Source: Deltaproteobacteria bacterium | Lineage (GTDB): Bacteria; Myxococcota; Myxococcia; Myxococcales; 40CM-4-68-19 | Reading direction: 5' to 3' | Length of the DNA: 28,255 nt | Assembly: GCA_005879505.1 (NCBI GenBank) | Contig: VBKQ01000352.1 | Span: 1-28,255 of the forward strand | Shown here: piece by piece, positions 1 through 7,130 of the stretch | Layout of the letters: each line of letters begins with the position of its first letter | Numbering within the stretch: position 1 is the stretch's first letter | Program-made: the position numbers and the translations under genes | The notes under the pieces: generated by a model | What the model was told of the DNA's origin: nothing | Database searches by the model: none | Seen by the model: the letters and a program-made list of their open reading frames with translations, nothing else

Positions 1-164
1 CGCCCACTCGCGATTGCGGAGCACGACCACATGGCCTCCGCATCGGGCACCGATGCGCTCGCGGTGCACGTTCGCCGCCGCATGGACGGCGCCGTCGTGG
101 GTGGCGAGGGCAACCACCTCGTCGTCGCCTTGCTCGCCGACCACCGAGGTCCATCGCGTCGCGC
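1..164. repeat. 164-bp direct repeat, copy A (native position)
   Basis: Positions 1-164 are identical to 1281-1444 in the same orientation. Here the segment is in frame inside the minus-strand secreted repeat protein, so this looks like the original location. Copy A is cut by the window edge and the real repeat may be longer. Confidence 0.95.
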
Positions 165-915
165 CCTCGGCCGAGATCGCGACCAGGAATCCATCGGCGC
201 CGTCGCTGGCGCGGAGCGCGCCACGGCCGAAGTTCACCTCGGAGACCGAGGCATCGACGTATGCGCCGAATGTTCCCCCTACGATCACGTTGTCCGGCGG
301 CAGCAGTGCGACGGCATTCGCCAGATCCGCTCCCTTGCCGCCGAACGCGCGCAGAAGACGCATCTCCCCGGTCGCGCCGGTGATCTTGAGCACGAAGACG
401 TCGCTCATCCCCGCCGAGCGCGCCGGACCGAGGCTGCCCGTGAACTCGCCCACCGCCCAGGCATCTCCGGTTCGTTCGTCCACCGCGACTGCCCGGCAGG
501 CGGACTCGCCCTCGCCGGTGAGCCGCGAGGTCCACAGCTCCCGGCCTCTCGAATCGAATTTCGCCGCGACGCACTGCTTCTGCGCTTGTCCGACCAGCAG
601 CGTTGCGCCATCCGGCGCGATCGCGAGCGCCATGGTGCGGACCCCTCCGATACTGCGGATCCAGCTGACCTCTCCGCCGGCGTCGGTCCGCAGCAGGAAG
701 GTACCGGGACCCTCGAGAGCTGCCGATCCCGCGATCAGCCTTGCCCCAGCGGATTCTCCAGCCAGGGCGAGGCCGCCATCGGCGTCGGCCGCGAGCGCCG
801 CCGGCGATGCGTTCCCGATCAGCGGCAGGACGTCGCATCCGCCGGCGAAGGTTCGCGAGCGCGCGAGCGAGCAAGCGCACAGTGCCGCGAGGGCCAGGGC
901 GGGAAGAGCACGCAT
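1..915 (-). CDS. Secreted repeat (beta-propeller-like) protein, C-terminus cut by window edge
   Basis: An open frame of 305 codons runs from the ATG at 915 off the left edge without a stop. The N-terminus (MRALPALALAALCACSLARS) is a signal peptide, possibly a lipoprotein signal with an imperfect lipobox at the second Cys. The mature part carries repeats of roughly 45-50 residues of the type VGEFTGSLG...DVFVLKI...GEMRLLRAFGG and VGGTFGAYV...DGFLVAIS...TRWTSVVG, the Gly/Asp-rich pattern of myxobacterial secreted beta-propeller-like proteins. Function is unknown; a cell-surface or exported structural or binding role is inferred. It is divergent from the alcohol dehydrogenase, with 44 bp between the start codons. 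Codons have G or C at most third positions, supporting this strand over the overlapping plus-strand frames. Confidence 0.75.
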   Translation of the reverse strand, partial: MRALPALALAALCACSLARSRTFAGGCDVLPLIGNASPAALAADADGGLALAGESAGARLIAGSAALEGPGTFLLRTDAGGEVSWIRSIGGVRTMALAIAPDGATLLVGQAQKQCVAAKFDSRGRELWTSRLTGEGESACRAVAVDERTGDAWAVGEFTGSLGPARSAGMSDVFVLKITGATGEMRLLRAFGGKGADLANAVALLPPDNVIVGGTFGAYVDASVSEVNFGRGALRASDGADGFLVAISAEGATRWTSVVGEQGDDEVVALATHDGAVHAAANVHRERIGARCGGHVVVLRNREWA

Positions 916-959
916 GCCCGCAGTTTGCCGGAGGGACCCGGGATCCGCACTTTTCGCGC

Positions 960-1956
960 ATGCGCGCGCTCAGCTATTTCGGTCCAAACAAGGTGAAAGT
1001 CGTCCGCAAACCGGATCCGCGGATCGAGCATTCGAACGACGTGATCCTCGAGGTGACGCGGAGCGGCATCTGCGGTTCGGATCTGCACCTGTTGCACGGC
1101 CTCGTTCCCGACACGCGTGTCGGCTGCACTTTCGGACACGAATTCACCGGCACGGTCGTGGAGGCCGGTCAATCGGTGAAAAACCTACGGCGTGGCGACC
1201 GGGTGGTGGTGCCGTTCAACATCTCCTGCGGCAGCTGCTTCTATTGCTCGCGCGGAGAGGCATTCGTCCTCTTCGACCCTCGCCCACTCGCGATTGCGGA
1301 GCACGACCACATGGCCTCCGCATCGGGCACCGATGCGCTCGCGGTGCACGTTCGCCGCCGCATGGACGGCGCCGTCGTGGGTGGCGAGGGCAACCACCTC
1401 GTCGTCGCCTTGCTCGCCGACCACCGAGGTCCATCGCGTCGCGCTGGATTACCGCCTGGAGTTCGCGCGGCGCTATGCCGGCGTCGAGACGGTCAACTTC
1501 AAGAAGGTGCCCGACGTGGTCGCCTTCCTGAAGGACCAGTTCGAGGGCCGCGGACCCGACGTGGTGATCGACGCGGTCGGGATGGAGGCGGAAGGGAGCA
1601 AGCTGCACCGGGTCTTGGGGAAGAGCTTCATGCAGGCGGGCGTTCCGGTGGCGATCAACTGGGCGATCCAGACGGTGCGCAAGGGCGGCAACGTGTCGAT
1701 CATCGGCGTGTACGGGCCGCCCTGGAACCTGGTGGACATCGGGACCGCGATGAACAAGGGCCTCACGCTGCGGATGAACCAGTGCAACGTGCGCCGCTAC
1801 ATGCCCCATCTACTGAAGCACATCCGCGAGGGACGCATCGACGCGAAAGCGATCATCACGCACCGGTTCCCGCTGGAGAAAGCTCCCAAGGCGTACTCGG
1901 TGTTCTCGGACAAGAAGGACGGCTGCGTGAAGTGCGTGCTCACGCCCGCCGCATGA
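960..1956 (+). pseudogene. Zinc-dependent alcohol dehydrogenase, disrupted
   Basis: The 5' part, from ATG 960, encodes a GroES-like zinc dehydrogenase N-terminus: MRALSYFGPNKVKVV, the catalytic zinc site ICGSDLHLLHG, GHEFTGTVVEAG, and the start of the structural zinc site CGSCFYCSRGE. At about 1258-1281 the family sequence stops and a 164-bp copy of the neighbouring gene begins. The family sequence resumes at about 1442 in another frame (ALDYRLEFARRYAGVETVNF) and continues to TGA 1954-1956, with GRGPDVVIDAVGMEAEG and a normal C-terminus. By comparison with the glutathione-independent formaldehyde dehydrogenase-like family (about 390 residues), roughly 100 residues holding the rest of the structural zinc site and the NAD-binding glycine motif are missing. 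As written the gene cannot make a working enzyme. Either a real rearrangement or an assembly error would explain it. Confidence 0.8.
1281..1444. repeat. 164-bp direct repeat, copy B (inside alcohol dehydrogenase)
   Basis: This is an exact copy of 1-164. It interrupts the alcohol dehydrogenase and makes no sense in that gene's frame. The right boundary falls where the bases catcgcgtcgcgc are also compatible with the dehydrogenase reading (HRVALDYR), so the junction may be at a short microhomology. The left boundary cannot be fixed because copy A ends at the window edge. Confidence 0.9.
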
Positions 1957-1970
1957 CCGAGGAGGATCCC

Positions 1971-2387
1971 ATGACCGACAGGCAGCGGCAGATGCACGAG
2001 CACCTCGACCGGCCGGTGGCCGGAGCGGACCTGGCGCCAGACGAGCGCCCCGGCATTCCGATGGAGCACCAGGCCCGCCCCCTTACGCCGACCGCGCCGG
2101 AGCAGATCGAGCACATGCGTCCCCGCCGGGGGCTGACCCATCGCAAGGAGCTCCGCTCCATGACGCCGGTCTTTGGGACGGCGCAGCCCCTGCACGGCCT
2201 CTCCGGCATGTTGCGGCGCGTGGCCTATTCGACGCGCGAGACCCGCGCGAGGCACTGGATGATGCTGCTGCTGGCGGACCGGGTGAACGTGCTGGAGCAC
2301 CGGATTGCGAAGCTGGTGAAGATCCTCGCGCTCGTCCCGGTCGGCGCCGCCGCCCTCGTGCTCACGGCGAAGCTCCTCAAGGACTGA
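1971..2387 (+). CDS. Small hypothetical protein with C-terminal membrane segment
   Basis: This 138-residue protein is not recognised. The start at 1971 (MTDRQRQMHEHL) is chosen because GAGGAGG lies just before it; an alternative ATG at 1953 overlaps the dehydrogenase stop as ATGA and would add six residues. The first 90 residues are hydrophilic with many Pro, Arg and His. The C-terminus has one membrane segment (LVKILALVPVGAAALVLTAKLL), suggesting a tail-anchored inner-membrane protein facing the cytoplasm. It lies directly downstream of the dehydrogenase and was probably cotranscribed with it. It converges on the ribokinase gene with only 9 bp between the two stop codons. Confidence 0.65.
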   Translation: MTDRQRQMHEHLDRPVAGADLAPDERPGIPMEHQARPLTPTAPEQIEHMRPRRGLTHRKELRSMTPVFGTAQPLHGLSGMLRRVAYSTRETRARHWMMLLLADRVNVLEHRIAKLVKILALVPVGAAALVLTAKLLKD

Positions 2388-2396
2388 ATCGCCAGA

Positions 2397-3323
2397 TCAA
2401 GACTTTTGCGCTCGCGAGAGCAGCTCGAGCACCGCGGGGCGGCGGGGGAGGGAAGCTTGCGCGCCGAGCACCGTCGTGGAGAGAGCGGCAGCCGCGCTGG
2501 CGAAGCGGCCCGCCTCCTCGAGCGGCTTGCCCTCGGCAAGGCAGACGGCCAGTCCGCTCGCGAACGCGTCTCCCGCGCCGGTCGCGTCGACCCTCTTTAC
2601 CTCGAGGCGGGGTAGCCACACCTCGCGTCCGCCCGAGAGCAGCACGTCGCCGTCCTCGCCCGCCTGCACCGCGGCGGCTTTCGCGCCGCGCCGCAGCAGA
2701 TCGAGAGCCGCCTCGCGCGCGCTGGCCCGGTCGCTGACGGCGATCCCGGTCAGCATCCGTGCCTCGGACGCGTTCGGCCGGATCACGTCGATCCGGGCGA
2801 TCAAGTCGTCCGGGACCGGGGCCGGAGGACCGGGATCGAGCATCACCATCGCCCGTACGCTCTTCGCCAGGCGGATGGCCTCCCAGACTGCGTCCAGCGG
2901 AACCCCGAGCTGACAGAGCACCACTTTCGCCGAGGTGAACGCCGCCGCGGCCTGGCGCACGCACGAGGCCGTGAGCCTCGCGTTCGCGCCGCTAGCCGAG
3001 AGGATCTGCTTCTCGCCCGATGCGCCGACCTGGCAGAGCGCCACCCCCGTCGGAGCTTCCGGGTCGCGCGTGATGAACCGCGTCTCCACGCCTTCGTCGC
3101 GCAGCTTCGCCAGCACCGCGTCGCCGCGCGGGTCCTGGCCGATGCGCGCGACCATCGCGACGCGGGCGCCGAGTCGCGCGGCGCCCACCGCCTGGTTCGC
3201 TCCTTTGCCGCCCGCCGCTTCCTGGAAGGCATCGCCGCTCAACGACTGTCCCGGCGCGGGCAGCCGGGGGCCGCGAACGAGGTAGTCGATGTTCGCCTTT
3301 CCCACGACCACGACGTCGTACAC
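2397..3323 (-). CDS. rbsK: Ribokinase (PfkB family)
   Basis: The 308-residue protein has the full length of a ribokinase, which phosphorylates ribose at O5 using ATP in the cytoplasm. The N-terminal PfkB signature contains GGKGANQA at residues 38-45, and the C-terminal signature DATGAGDAF at 246-254 holds the catalytic base Asp252 and the anion hole. NID at 11-13 fits the sugar-binding site of ribokinases. The start at 3323 gives the usual N-terminus (MYDVVVVGKANIDYLV). No ribose transporter or regulator is nearby, so another sugar or nucleoside cannot be excluded for this broad family. It follows the esterase-family gene on the same strand by 16 bp and may share its transcript. Confidence 0.85.
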   Translation of the reverse strand: MYDVVVVGKANIDYLVRGPRLPAPGQSLSGDAFQEAAGGKGANQAVGAARLGARVAMVARIGQDPRGDAVLAKLRDEGVETRFITRDPEAPTGVALCQVGASGEKQILSASGANARLTASCVRQAAAAFTSAKVVLCQLGVPLDAVWEAIRLAKSVRAMVMLDPGPPAPVPDDLIARIDVIRPNASEARMLTGIAVSDRASAREAALDLLRRGAKAAAVQAGEDGDVLLSGGREVWLPRLEVKRVDATGAGDAFASGLAVCLAEGKPLEEAGRFASAAAALSTTVLGAQASLPRRPAVLELLSRAQKS

Positions 3324-3339
3324 GGCAGCAGTCTACGGG

Positions 3340-4566
3340 TTACAGCGCGGTGGGGTAAGTCTCGGGCGGCTCCGCTGTCCACGCCTGCGAACGCTCGAGT
3401 GGCTCGACGGCGCGGGTGCGATCGACGTGCACCACGGCGTCGAACTGCGCCGCCAGACGCGCCTCGAAGTAATGCGAATAGCGCTCCGTCCTCGGCCGGT
3501 AGACGACGCCGATGGCGCGCTCGAGCATCGGTTCCCGCAGCTCGCCGAGCGCCTCGCCGGCGTTGTGCAGGGGAAGGAGGAAGCGGGGCAGCGACACGTC
3601 GTGGAACAGCTCTTCCACGCTGCCCGCGAGCGCAGGGCGCACGTTCATCCGCTCGGCAGGGCCGCCCCAGTCGTGGGCGGCGGTGACGGTTCCCTCGTAA
3701 GTCGTAAAACCCACCAGCAGTGCCTCGGAGCCATGGCGCTCGCGCACGAGCTGCCCCACGTTCAGCTCGCCTTCCTCGCCGAGCTCGGTGGCCCGCGCAT
3801 CGCCGAGGTGCGAGTTGTGCGCCCAGACGGCGACGCGGGCGAAGCCGTCGCGGCGCTGCAGGAAGGCCGCGACCGCCTCCAGCGTCTCCGCCATGTGCCG
3901 GTCGCGCAGGTTCCAGGTGGAGATCCGGGAACCGAACATCGCGCGGTAGTACACCTCGGCATTGCGCGCGAGCCTCGCGTTCTGCTCCGCCGAGAACAGG
4001 TCGGGCTCCAGCGTACCGGCGCTGCGCCGCTGAAGCTCGACGAGCTGTTTCAGCGCCTGCTCCTCGCAGGGCTCCATGGCGCCGAAGCGCGTCGCCTGGC
4101 CGTAGCCCTCGCCGCCGTCTCCGGTCCCCGGCATCTCGAAGCAGGCGTACCGCTCCCGGGCGCGCTCCGCGGCCGCAGGGTCGTGGCGCTCGAGGTACTT
4201 CACCACGGCGTCCATCGACGCGTAGAGGCTGTAGAGGTCCATTCCGTGGAACACGGTTGGAGCCCGCCGCGCCCCTTCGTTGTGCGCGCGCAACCAGGAG
4301 AGGAAATTCAAGACGACGGTGTTGCGCCACATCCAGGTGGGGAAGCGGCGGAACCCGCTCAGAGCCGCCTGCGCGCTCTCATCGTCCGAGCGCCCTTGCG
4401 CCCAGCGGTTCGCCCGGTCGGCATCCGGCCAGTCGGCCTCGACGACCACCCCGTTGAATCCCTGCTCGCTGATGAGCCGTTGCGTGATTCGCGCCCGCTC
4501 GCGGTACAGCTCATGGCTGCCGTGCGTCGCCTCTCCGAGGAGCACGAAGCGGACTCCGACGGCCAT
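3340..4566 (-). CDS. Erythromycin esterase family protein, N-terminus incomplete
   Basis: The 408-residue product matches the erythromycin esterase (EreA/EreB) superfamily, metal-independent hydrolases acting through a histidine/glutamate site. Visible motifs are LLGEATHGSHELYRER (Glu12 and His15 of the usual GEATHGT motif), VVEADWPDADRANRW, FPTWMWRN and VWAHNSHLGDAR. The first ATG at 4566 starts too late: the codons before it read RRRDYDPLLE, which fits the family's N-terminal helix, but an in-frame TAG lies at about 4611 and no ATG or GTG falls between. Family members usually have 20-30 more residues. The hairpin element at 4590-4610 sits exactly where the missing part should be. Many environmental members of this family have unknown substrates, so macrolide resistance should not be assumed. 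Confidence 0.8.
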   Translation of the reverse strand: MAVGVRFVLLGEATHGSHELYRERARITQRLISEQGFNGVVVEADWPDADRANRWAQGRSDDESAQAALSGFRRFPTWMWRNTVVLNFLSWLRAHNEGARRAPTVFHGMDLYSLYASMDAVVKYLERHDPAAAERARERYACFEMPGTGDGGEGYGQATRFGAMEPCEEQALKQLVELQRRSAGTLEPDLFSAEQNARLARNAEVYYRAMFGSRISTWNLRDRHMAETLEAVAAFLQRRDGFARVAVWAHNSHLGDARATELGEEGELNVGQLVRERHGSEALLVGFTTYEGTVTAAHDWGGPAERMNVRPALAGSVEELFHDVSLPRFLLPLHNAGEALGELREPMLERAIGVVYRPRTERYSHYFEARLAAQFDAVVHVDRTRAVEPLERSQAWTAEPPETYPTAL

Positions 4567-4589
4567 CTCCAGCAGTGGATCGTAGTCGC

Positions 4590-4610
4590 GCCGCCGAAGG
4601 CGGTTTAGCG
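4590..4610 (-). repeat. Dispersed hairpin element, copy 1
   Basis: Read on the minus strand this 21-bp segment is CGCTAA followed by ACCGCCTTCGGCGGC. It forms a short GC hairpin and differs at one position from 22899-22919. It lies just downstream of the peroxiredoxin stop codon, where it could act as a terminator hairpin, and just upstream of the truncated esterase start. Confidence 0.6.
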
Positions 4611-4623
4611 ACTATTGCTTTTA

Positions 4624-4635
4624 AACTGTACAGTT
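4624..4635. other. 12-bp perfect palindrome AACTGTACAGTT
   Basis: The sequence equals its own reverse complement. It lies 4 bp beyond the peroxiredoxin stop codon and upstream of the esterase-family gene. It is AT-richer than its surroundings. It could be a repressor site for the esterase gene, but nothing shows this directly. Confidence 0.35.
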
Positions 4636-4639
4636 AGAG

Positions 4640-5083
4640 TCAGAGCAGTGCGAGCACGTCGGCCGCGAAGGTCGCGGTATTCGCCTTGGCGAAGACGTTC
4701 CTCACCTTTCCCTCCGGTCCGATGACGTACGCCACGCGCTTCGCGTTTCCTTTCTGCCCCGCCTCCGCGGCGCCGTACTGCACGCCCATTGCCCGCGTCG
4801 GATCGGAGAGCAGCGCATAGGGAAACTTGAATTTCTCCGCGAAGTGCTTGTTCTCCTCCACGGTATCGAAGCTCACCCCGAGGATGGCTGCGTTCTTCGC
4901 CTGCAGATCACGGGCTCGGTCCCGGAGCCCGCAGCCTTGCATCGTTCAACCAGGGGTATCCGCCTTCGGGTAGAACCAGAGGACGACGTTCTTGCCGCGC
5001 AGGTCGCTCAGTTTCACCGTCTTGCCCTCGTTCGAGGTAAGCGTGAAATCGGGCGCCATGTCGCCTACGTTGAGCATGGGCAT
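4640..5083 (-). CDS. Bcp-type peroxiredoxin, probable selenoprotein (TGA = Sec46)
   Basis: Read through one in-frame TGA (4948-4946), this is a complete 147-residue Bcp/PrxQ peroxiredoxin, which reduces hydroperoxides in the cytoplasm. The first half (MPMLNVGDMAPDFTLTSNEG...VVLWFYPKADTPG) and the second half (TMQGCGLRDRARDLQAKN...GVSFDTVEENKHF...FPYALLSDPTRAMGVQYG) are in the same frame, so there is no indel. The TGA stands exactly at the peroxidatic Cys of the family PGCT motif. Cys51 is five residues on, matching the Cys45/Cys50 spacing of Escherichia coli Bcp, so a U46-C51 selenenylsulfide is likely. A SECIS-like hairpin follows the TGA. The start at 5083 has no clear Shine-Dalgarno; ATG 5077 is an alternative. 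The gene is divergent from the methyltransferase with 39 bp between starts. Ending at the TGA would leave a useless 45-residue peptide. Confidence 0.85.
4909..4933 (-). promoter_or_regulatory. SECIS-like hairpin of the peroxiredoxin selenoprotein
   Basis: Just after the TGA the mRNA can form the stem UGCGGGCUC / GAGCCCGUG (nine pairs, two of them G-U) closing a seven-base loop CGGGACC. The loop begins 21 nt after the TGA and its second base is G. Bacterial SECIS elements are known to lie within the coding sequence directly after UGA, with the apical loop about 16-37 nt away and a G among the first two loop bases. Both conditions are met. Confidence 0.7.
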
Positions 5084-5122
5084 GAGCAGCGGCGTATCAG
5101 ATGGACCCGGAGTTGGCCAGCG

Positions 5123-5977
5123 ATGATCGTGCTCGACGGGGCCACGGGAACCGAGCTCGGCCGGCGGGGTGTCGATACCCGCGGCACGCTCTTCTCGGCC
5201 GCGGCGCTGCTCTCGGAACAAGGAATCGCTGCGCTTCGCGCCGTGCATGCGGCCTATGTCCAGGCCGGCGCGCAGGTGATCACCGCCAACACGTTCCGGA
5301 CCAATCCGCGCAAGGCGGGCGGGCGATGGCGGGAGCTGACGGAGATCGCGGTGCGCATTGCGCGCGAGAGCGGCGCCAAGGTCGCCGGGTCGATCGCGCC
5401 CGTCGAGGATTGCTACCGCCCTGATCTGCGCCCGCCGCCGCGGATCGCCGAAGCCGAGCACCGCGAGCTGGCGCGCGCCCTCGCGCAGGCGGGCTGCGAT
5501 CTGCTGCTGGTCGAGACAGTCGTGGCCGCCGACGAAGGGCTTGCCGCGGTCCGCGCCGCCGCCGCGAGCGGACTGCCGGTGTGGGTCGCCGCGCTGGCGA
5601 TGTCCGACGGCTCGATGCGCAGTGGAGACGATCTCCGCGCCTTCTTCCGTGACGCCCGGTCTGCGGGGGCCCGGGCGGCGCTGATCAACTGCGTACCCCC
5701 GGCCGGAGTCGACGCCGGACTGGGCGCCGCCGCCGCCAGCGGGCTTCCGTTCGGGGCGTACGCGCACATGGGCGAAGTGGATCCGCACTCCGGATGGCCG
5801 GTGACGCCCGTGCTTTCACCGGAAGACTACGCCGCCCGCGCCGCAGGCTGGCTCGGCCGAGGCGCCTCGATCCTGGGCGGGTGCTGCGGCACCACCCCGG
5901 CGCACATCGCCGCGCTGGCAGCGCTTTCACCGATCCGGCACGATCCGTGTCAGCTCGATCGGAGGATCGCCGGATGA
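5123..5977 (+). CDS. Homocysteine S-methyltransferase family protein
   Basis: The 284-residue protein belongs to the zinc-dependent homocysteine S-methyltransferase (MmuM/BHMT-like) family, which transfers a methyl group from S-methylmethionine, betaine or a related donor to homocysteine to give methionine. The N-terminus MIVLDGATGTELGRRGVDT carries the family DGATGTEL motif and fixes the start at 5123. NTFRTN follows at about residue 56. The zinc cysteines are in ALINCVPP (about residue 191) and in the Cys pair of ILGGCCGTTPAHI near the C-terminus. The donor cannot be told from the sequence. About 20 residues after the usual end (SPIRHDPCQLDRRIAG) look unlike the family, so a junction may lie near 5930-5980. 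It is divergent from the peroxiredoxin gene. Confidence 0.85.
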   Translation: MIVLDGATGTELGRRGVDTRGTLFSAAALLSEQGIAALRAVHAAYVQAGAQVITANTFRTNPRKAGGRWRELTEIAVRIARESGAKVAGSIAPVEDCYRPDLRPPPRIAEAEHRELARALAQAGCDLLLVETVVAADEGLAAVRAAAASGLPVWVAALAMSDGSMRSGDDLRAFFRDARSAGARAALINCVPPAGVDAGLGAAAASGLPFGAYAHMGEVDPHSGWPVTPVLSPEDYAARAAGWLGRGASILGGCCGTTPAHIAALAALSPIRHDPCQLDRRIAG

Positions 5978-6270
5978 CCTGGTGTCTTTTATCTGGTCCG
6001 CGTTTACGAGGGTGTCGTCCAGGTCGATGCCCACGAACGCGGATGGTCGCACTCGCTGCAAGCCGGTACGGAGCTTCGCTTCCGCCGGGAAGCGGAGCCG
6101 CCGCGGCCGTTCGACGCGGAGAGCGAAAAGGGCCATCGCTTCATGGAGTGGGTGCGCTCGCGCCGGACCAGGGAGGGGGAGCAGCCCGGCCGCATCCGCC
6201 GCGAGATGCGCAGTCCCGAACAGAAGCACCGGATCCGGGAGCGGATCCGCGACCGCAGGCGCGAGCGTTG
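5978..6270 (+). CDS. FecR-like fragment lacking a start codon
   Basis: This frame opens right after the methyltransferase stop, in the same frame, and ends at TGA 6268-6270. It reads VFYLVRVYEGVVQVDAHERG and then WSHSLQAGTELRFRREAE, a strand pattern like the FecR domain (a repeated 'v..G.v.v......aG' motif), followed by a highly charged Arg/Glu-rich tail of about 50 residues. Third codon positions are GC-rich, as in true genes here. No ATG, GTG or TTG stands at its beginning, so it is probably the 3' remainder of a gene whose start is missing. The minus strand of 5940-6045 contains a HAD-like stretch (GIDLDDTLVN) that competes for this region. Assignment is tentative. Confidence 0.35.
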
Positions 6271-6294
6271 AGCGCGCGTCCTTCGAGGAGCCTC

Positions 6295-7128
6295 GTGCCC
6301 GCGCAAAGAGTGGATCTCCGCGGCGCCGCGCGCTACGCCATGCTCCTGGTGGCGTTCTCCGCTGCGGGAGGAGAGATCCCCTTGGACGTGGATGCGCTGT
6401 TGAAGGAAAGACAGCGCACGGTGGCGTCGTTCCGCGACCCGCACACGAGTCCCCTGGCGGCCGTCGCCCGGCACGACTTCGCCGGCGACCGTCCGCTGAC
6501 GTTAGGCAGCGCCCCGGATGCCGACGTGCAACTCGAAGGAGTGGTGGGGCGTGCGGCAGTCGTGCGCCCGCTCCGCGATGGCTTCGAGCTTGAGCGCGGC
6601 GGGTCCAAGGAGCGTCTGGCGCCGGGCGCGAAGGTGGAGCTTGGCCGCTACACGCTGCGCCTCTCGCACCAGAACTTTCCTGCCGTCGTCGTGCTGGACC
6701 CGAAGAGCCCGCGGCTGGAGACCGGTCCGTTTCCGGTCTGGTTCGATCCCGATCCCGCCTCGCGCGTCGAGGCGAGGCTGATCCGAGAGGAGAATCCCCG
6801 CGAGGAGATCGTGCTTTCGACCCGCGGCAACAAGCGCCGCGCACTGCGCCTGGGAAAGCTCGAGTTCTCCTTCCAGGGGCGTCTCTTGCGGCTGACGGCG
6901 TTGCGGCTCCTGGAGCCCGGCACCGGCGAATCGGCGGTCTCGGTTTTCTTCCGCGACGCGACGACCGGCCATGAGAGCTACCGGTCGCGATCCGGGCCGG
7001 GGAACGCGACCCAGGCGGGCACTAAAGGTCAAGCGACGATCCGCCTTTCAGGATCGACGCGCTGCGTCCCGTCCCGGGACAAGTTGCTCCGGGCGACCCT
7101 GCCCGGCGATACAATCCCTGGTGGGTGA
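6295..7128 (+). CDS. DUF1684 family protein, C-terminus disrupted
   Basis: The start is the GTG at 6295, preceded by GAGGAG at 6285-6290; an internal ATG at 6340 is the alternative. A signal-like stretch (YAMLLVAFSAAGGE) is followed by a DUF1684 pattern: LLKERQRTVASFRDPHTSPL near the N-terminus, a FHA-like TLGSAPDADVQLEG, then PRLETGPFPVWFDP and LRLTALRLLEPGTGESAVSV ending in FFRDATTGHESY. In the family this last motif is normally followed by GRYLD and a segment with FNxAYNPPCA. Here, after about 6980, the reading becomes RSRSGPGNATQAGTKGQ, with no family resemblance in any frame, to a stop at 7126-7128. The final 50 residues are therefore probably not native. The function of DUF1684 is unknown; an exported location is inferred. 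Confidence 0.65.
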   Translation: MPAQRVDLRGAARYAMLLVAFSAAGGEIPLDVDALLKERQRTVASFRDPHTSPLAAVARHDFAGDRPLTLGSAPDADVQLEGVVGRAAVVRPLRDGFELERGGSKERLAPGAKVELGRYTLRLSHQNFPAVVVLDPKSPRLETGPFPVWFDPDPASRVEARLIREENPREEIVLSTRGNKRRALRLGKLEFSFQGRLLRLTALRLLEPGTGESAVSVFFRDATTGHESYRSRSGPGNATQAGTKGQATIRLSGSTRCVPSRDKLLRATLPGDTIPGG

Positions 7129-7130
7129 CC

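Noticed and set aside
741..2387. A single long 548-residue plus-strand frame
   Set aside because: It is a chance join of the dehydrogenase 5' part, the inserted copy, an out-of-frame reading and the next small gene.
4640..5083. Frameshifted or nonsense-mutated peroxiredoxin
   Set aside because: Both halves are in the same frame; the only interruption is TGA at the peroxidatic Cys with a SECIS-like hairpin after it, and a second gene shows the same pattern.
5975..5977. A third Sec codon, at the methyltransferase end
   Set aside because: The following in-frame sequence is a FecR-like fragment, not part of the methyltransferase family; no Cys position corresponds to the TGA and no matching hairpin was seen.
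5930..6050. Minus-strand HAD phosphatase fragment (GIDLDDTLVNAD)
   Set aside because: The motif fits DxDxT, but the frame ends after about 25 further residues and the plus-strand FecR-like frame is longer with suitable codon use. Kept only as an alternative.
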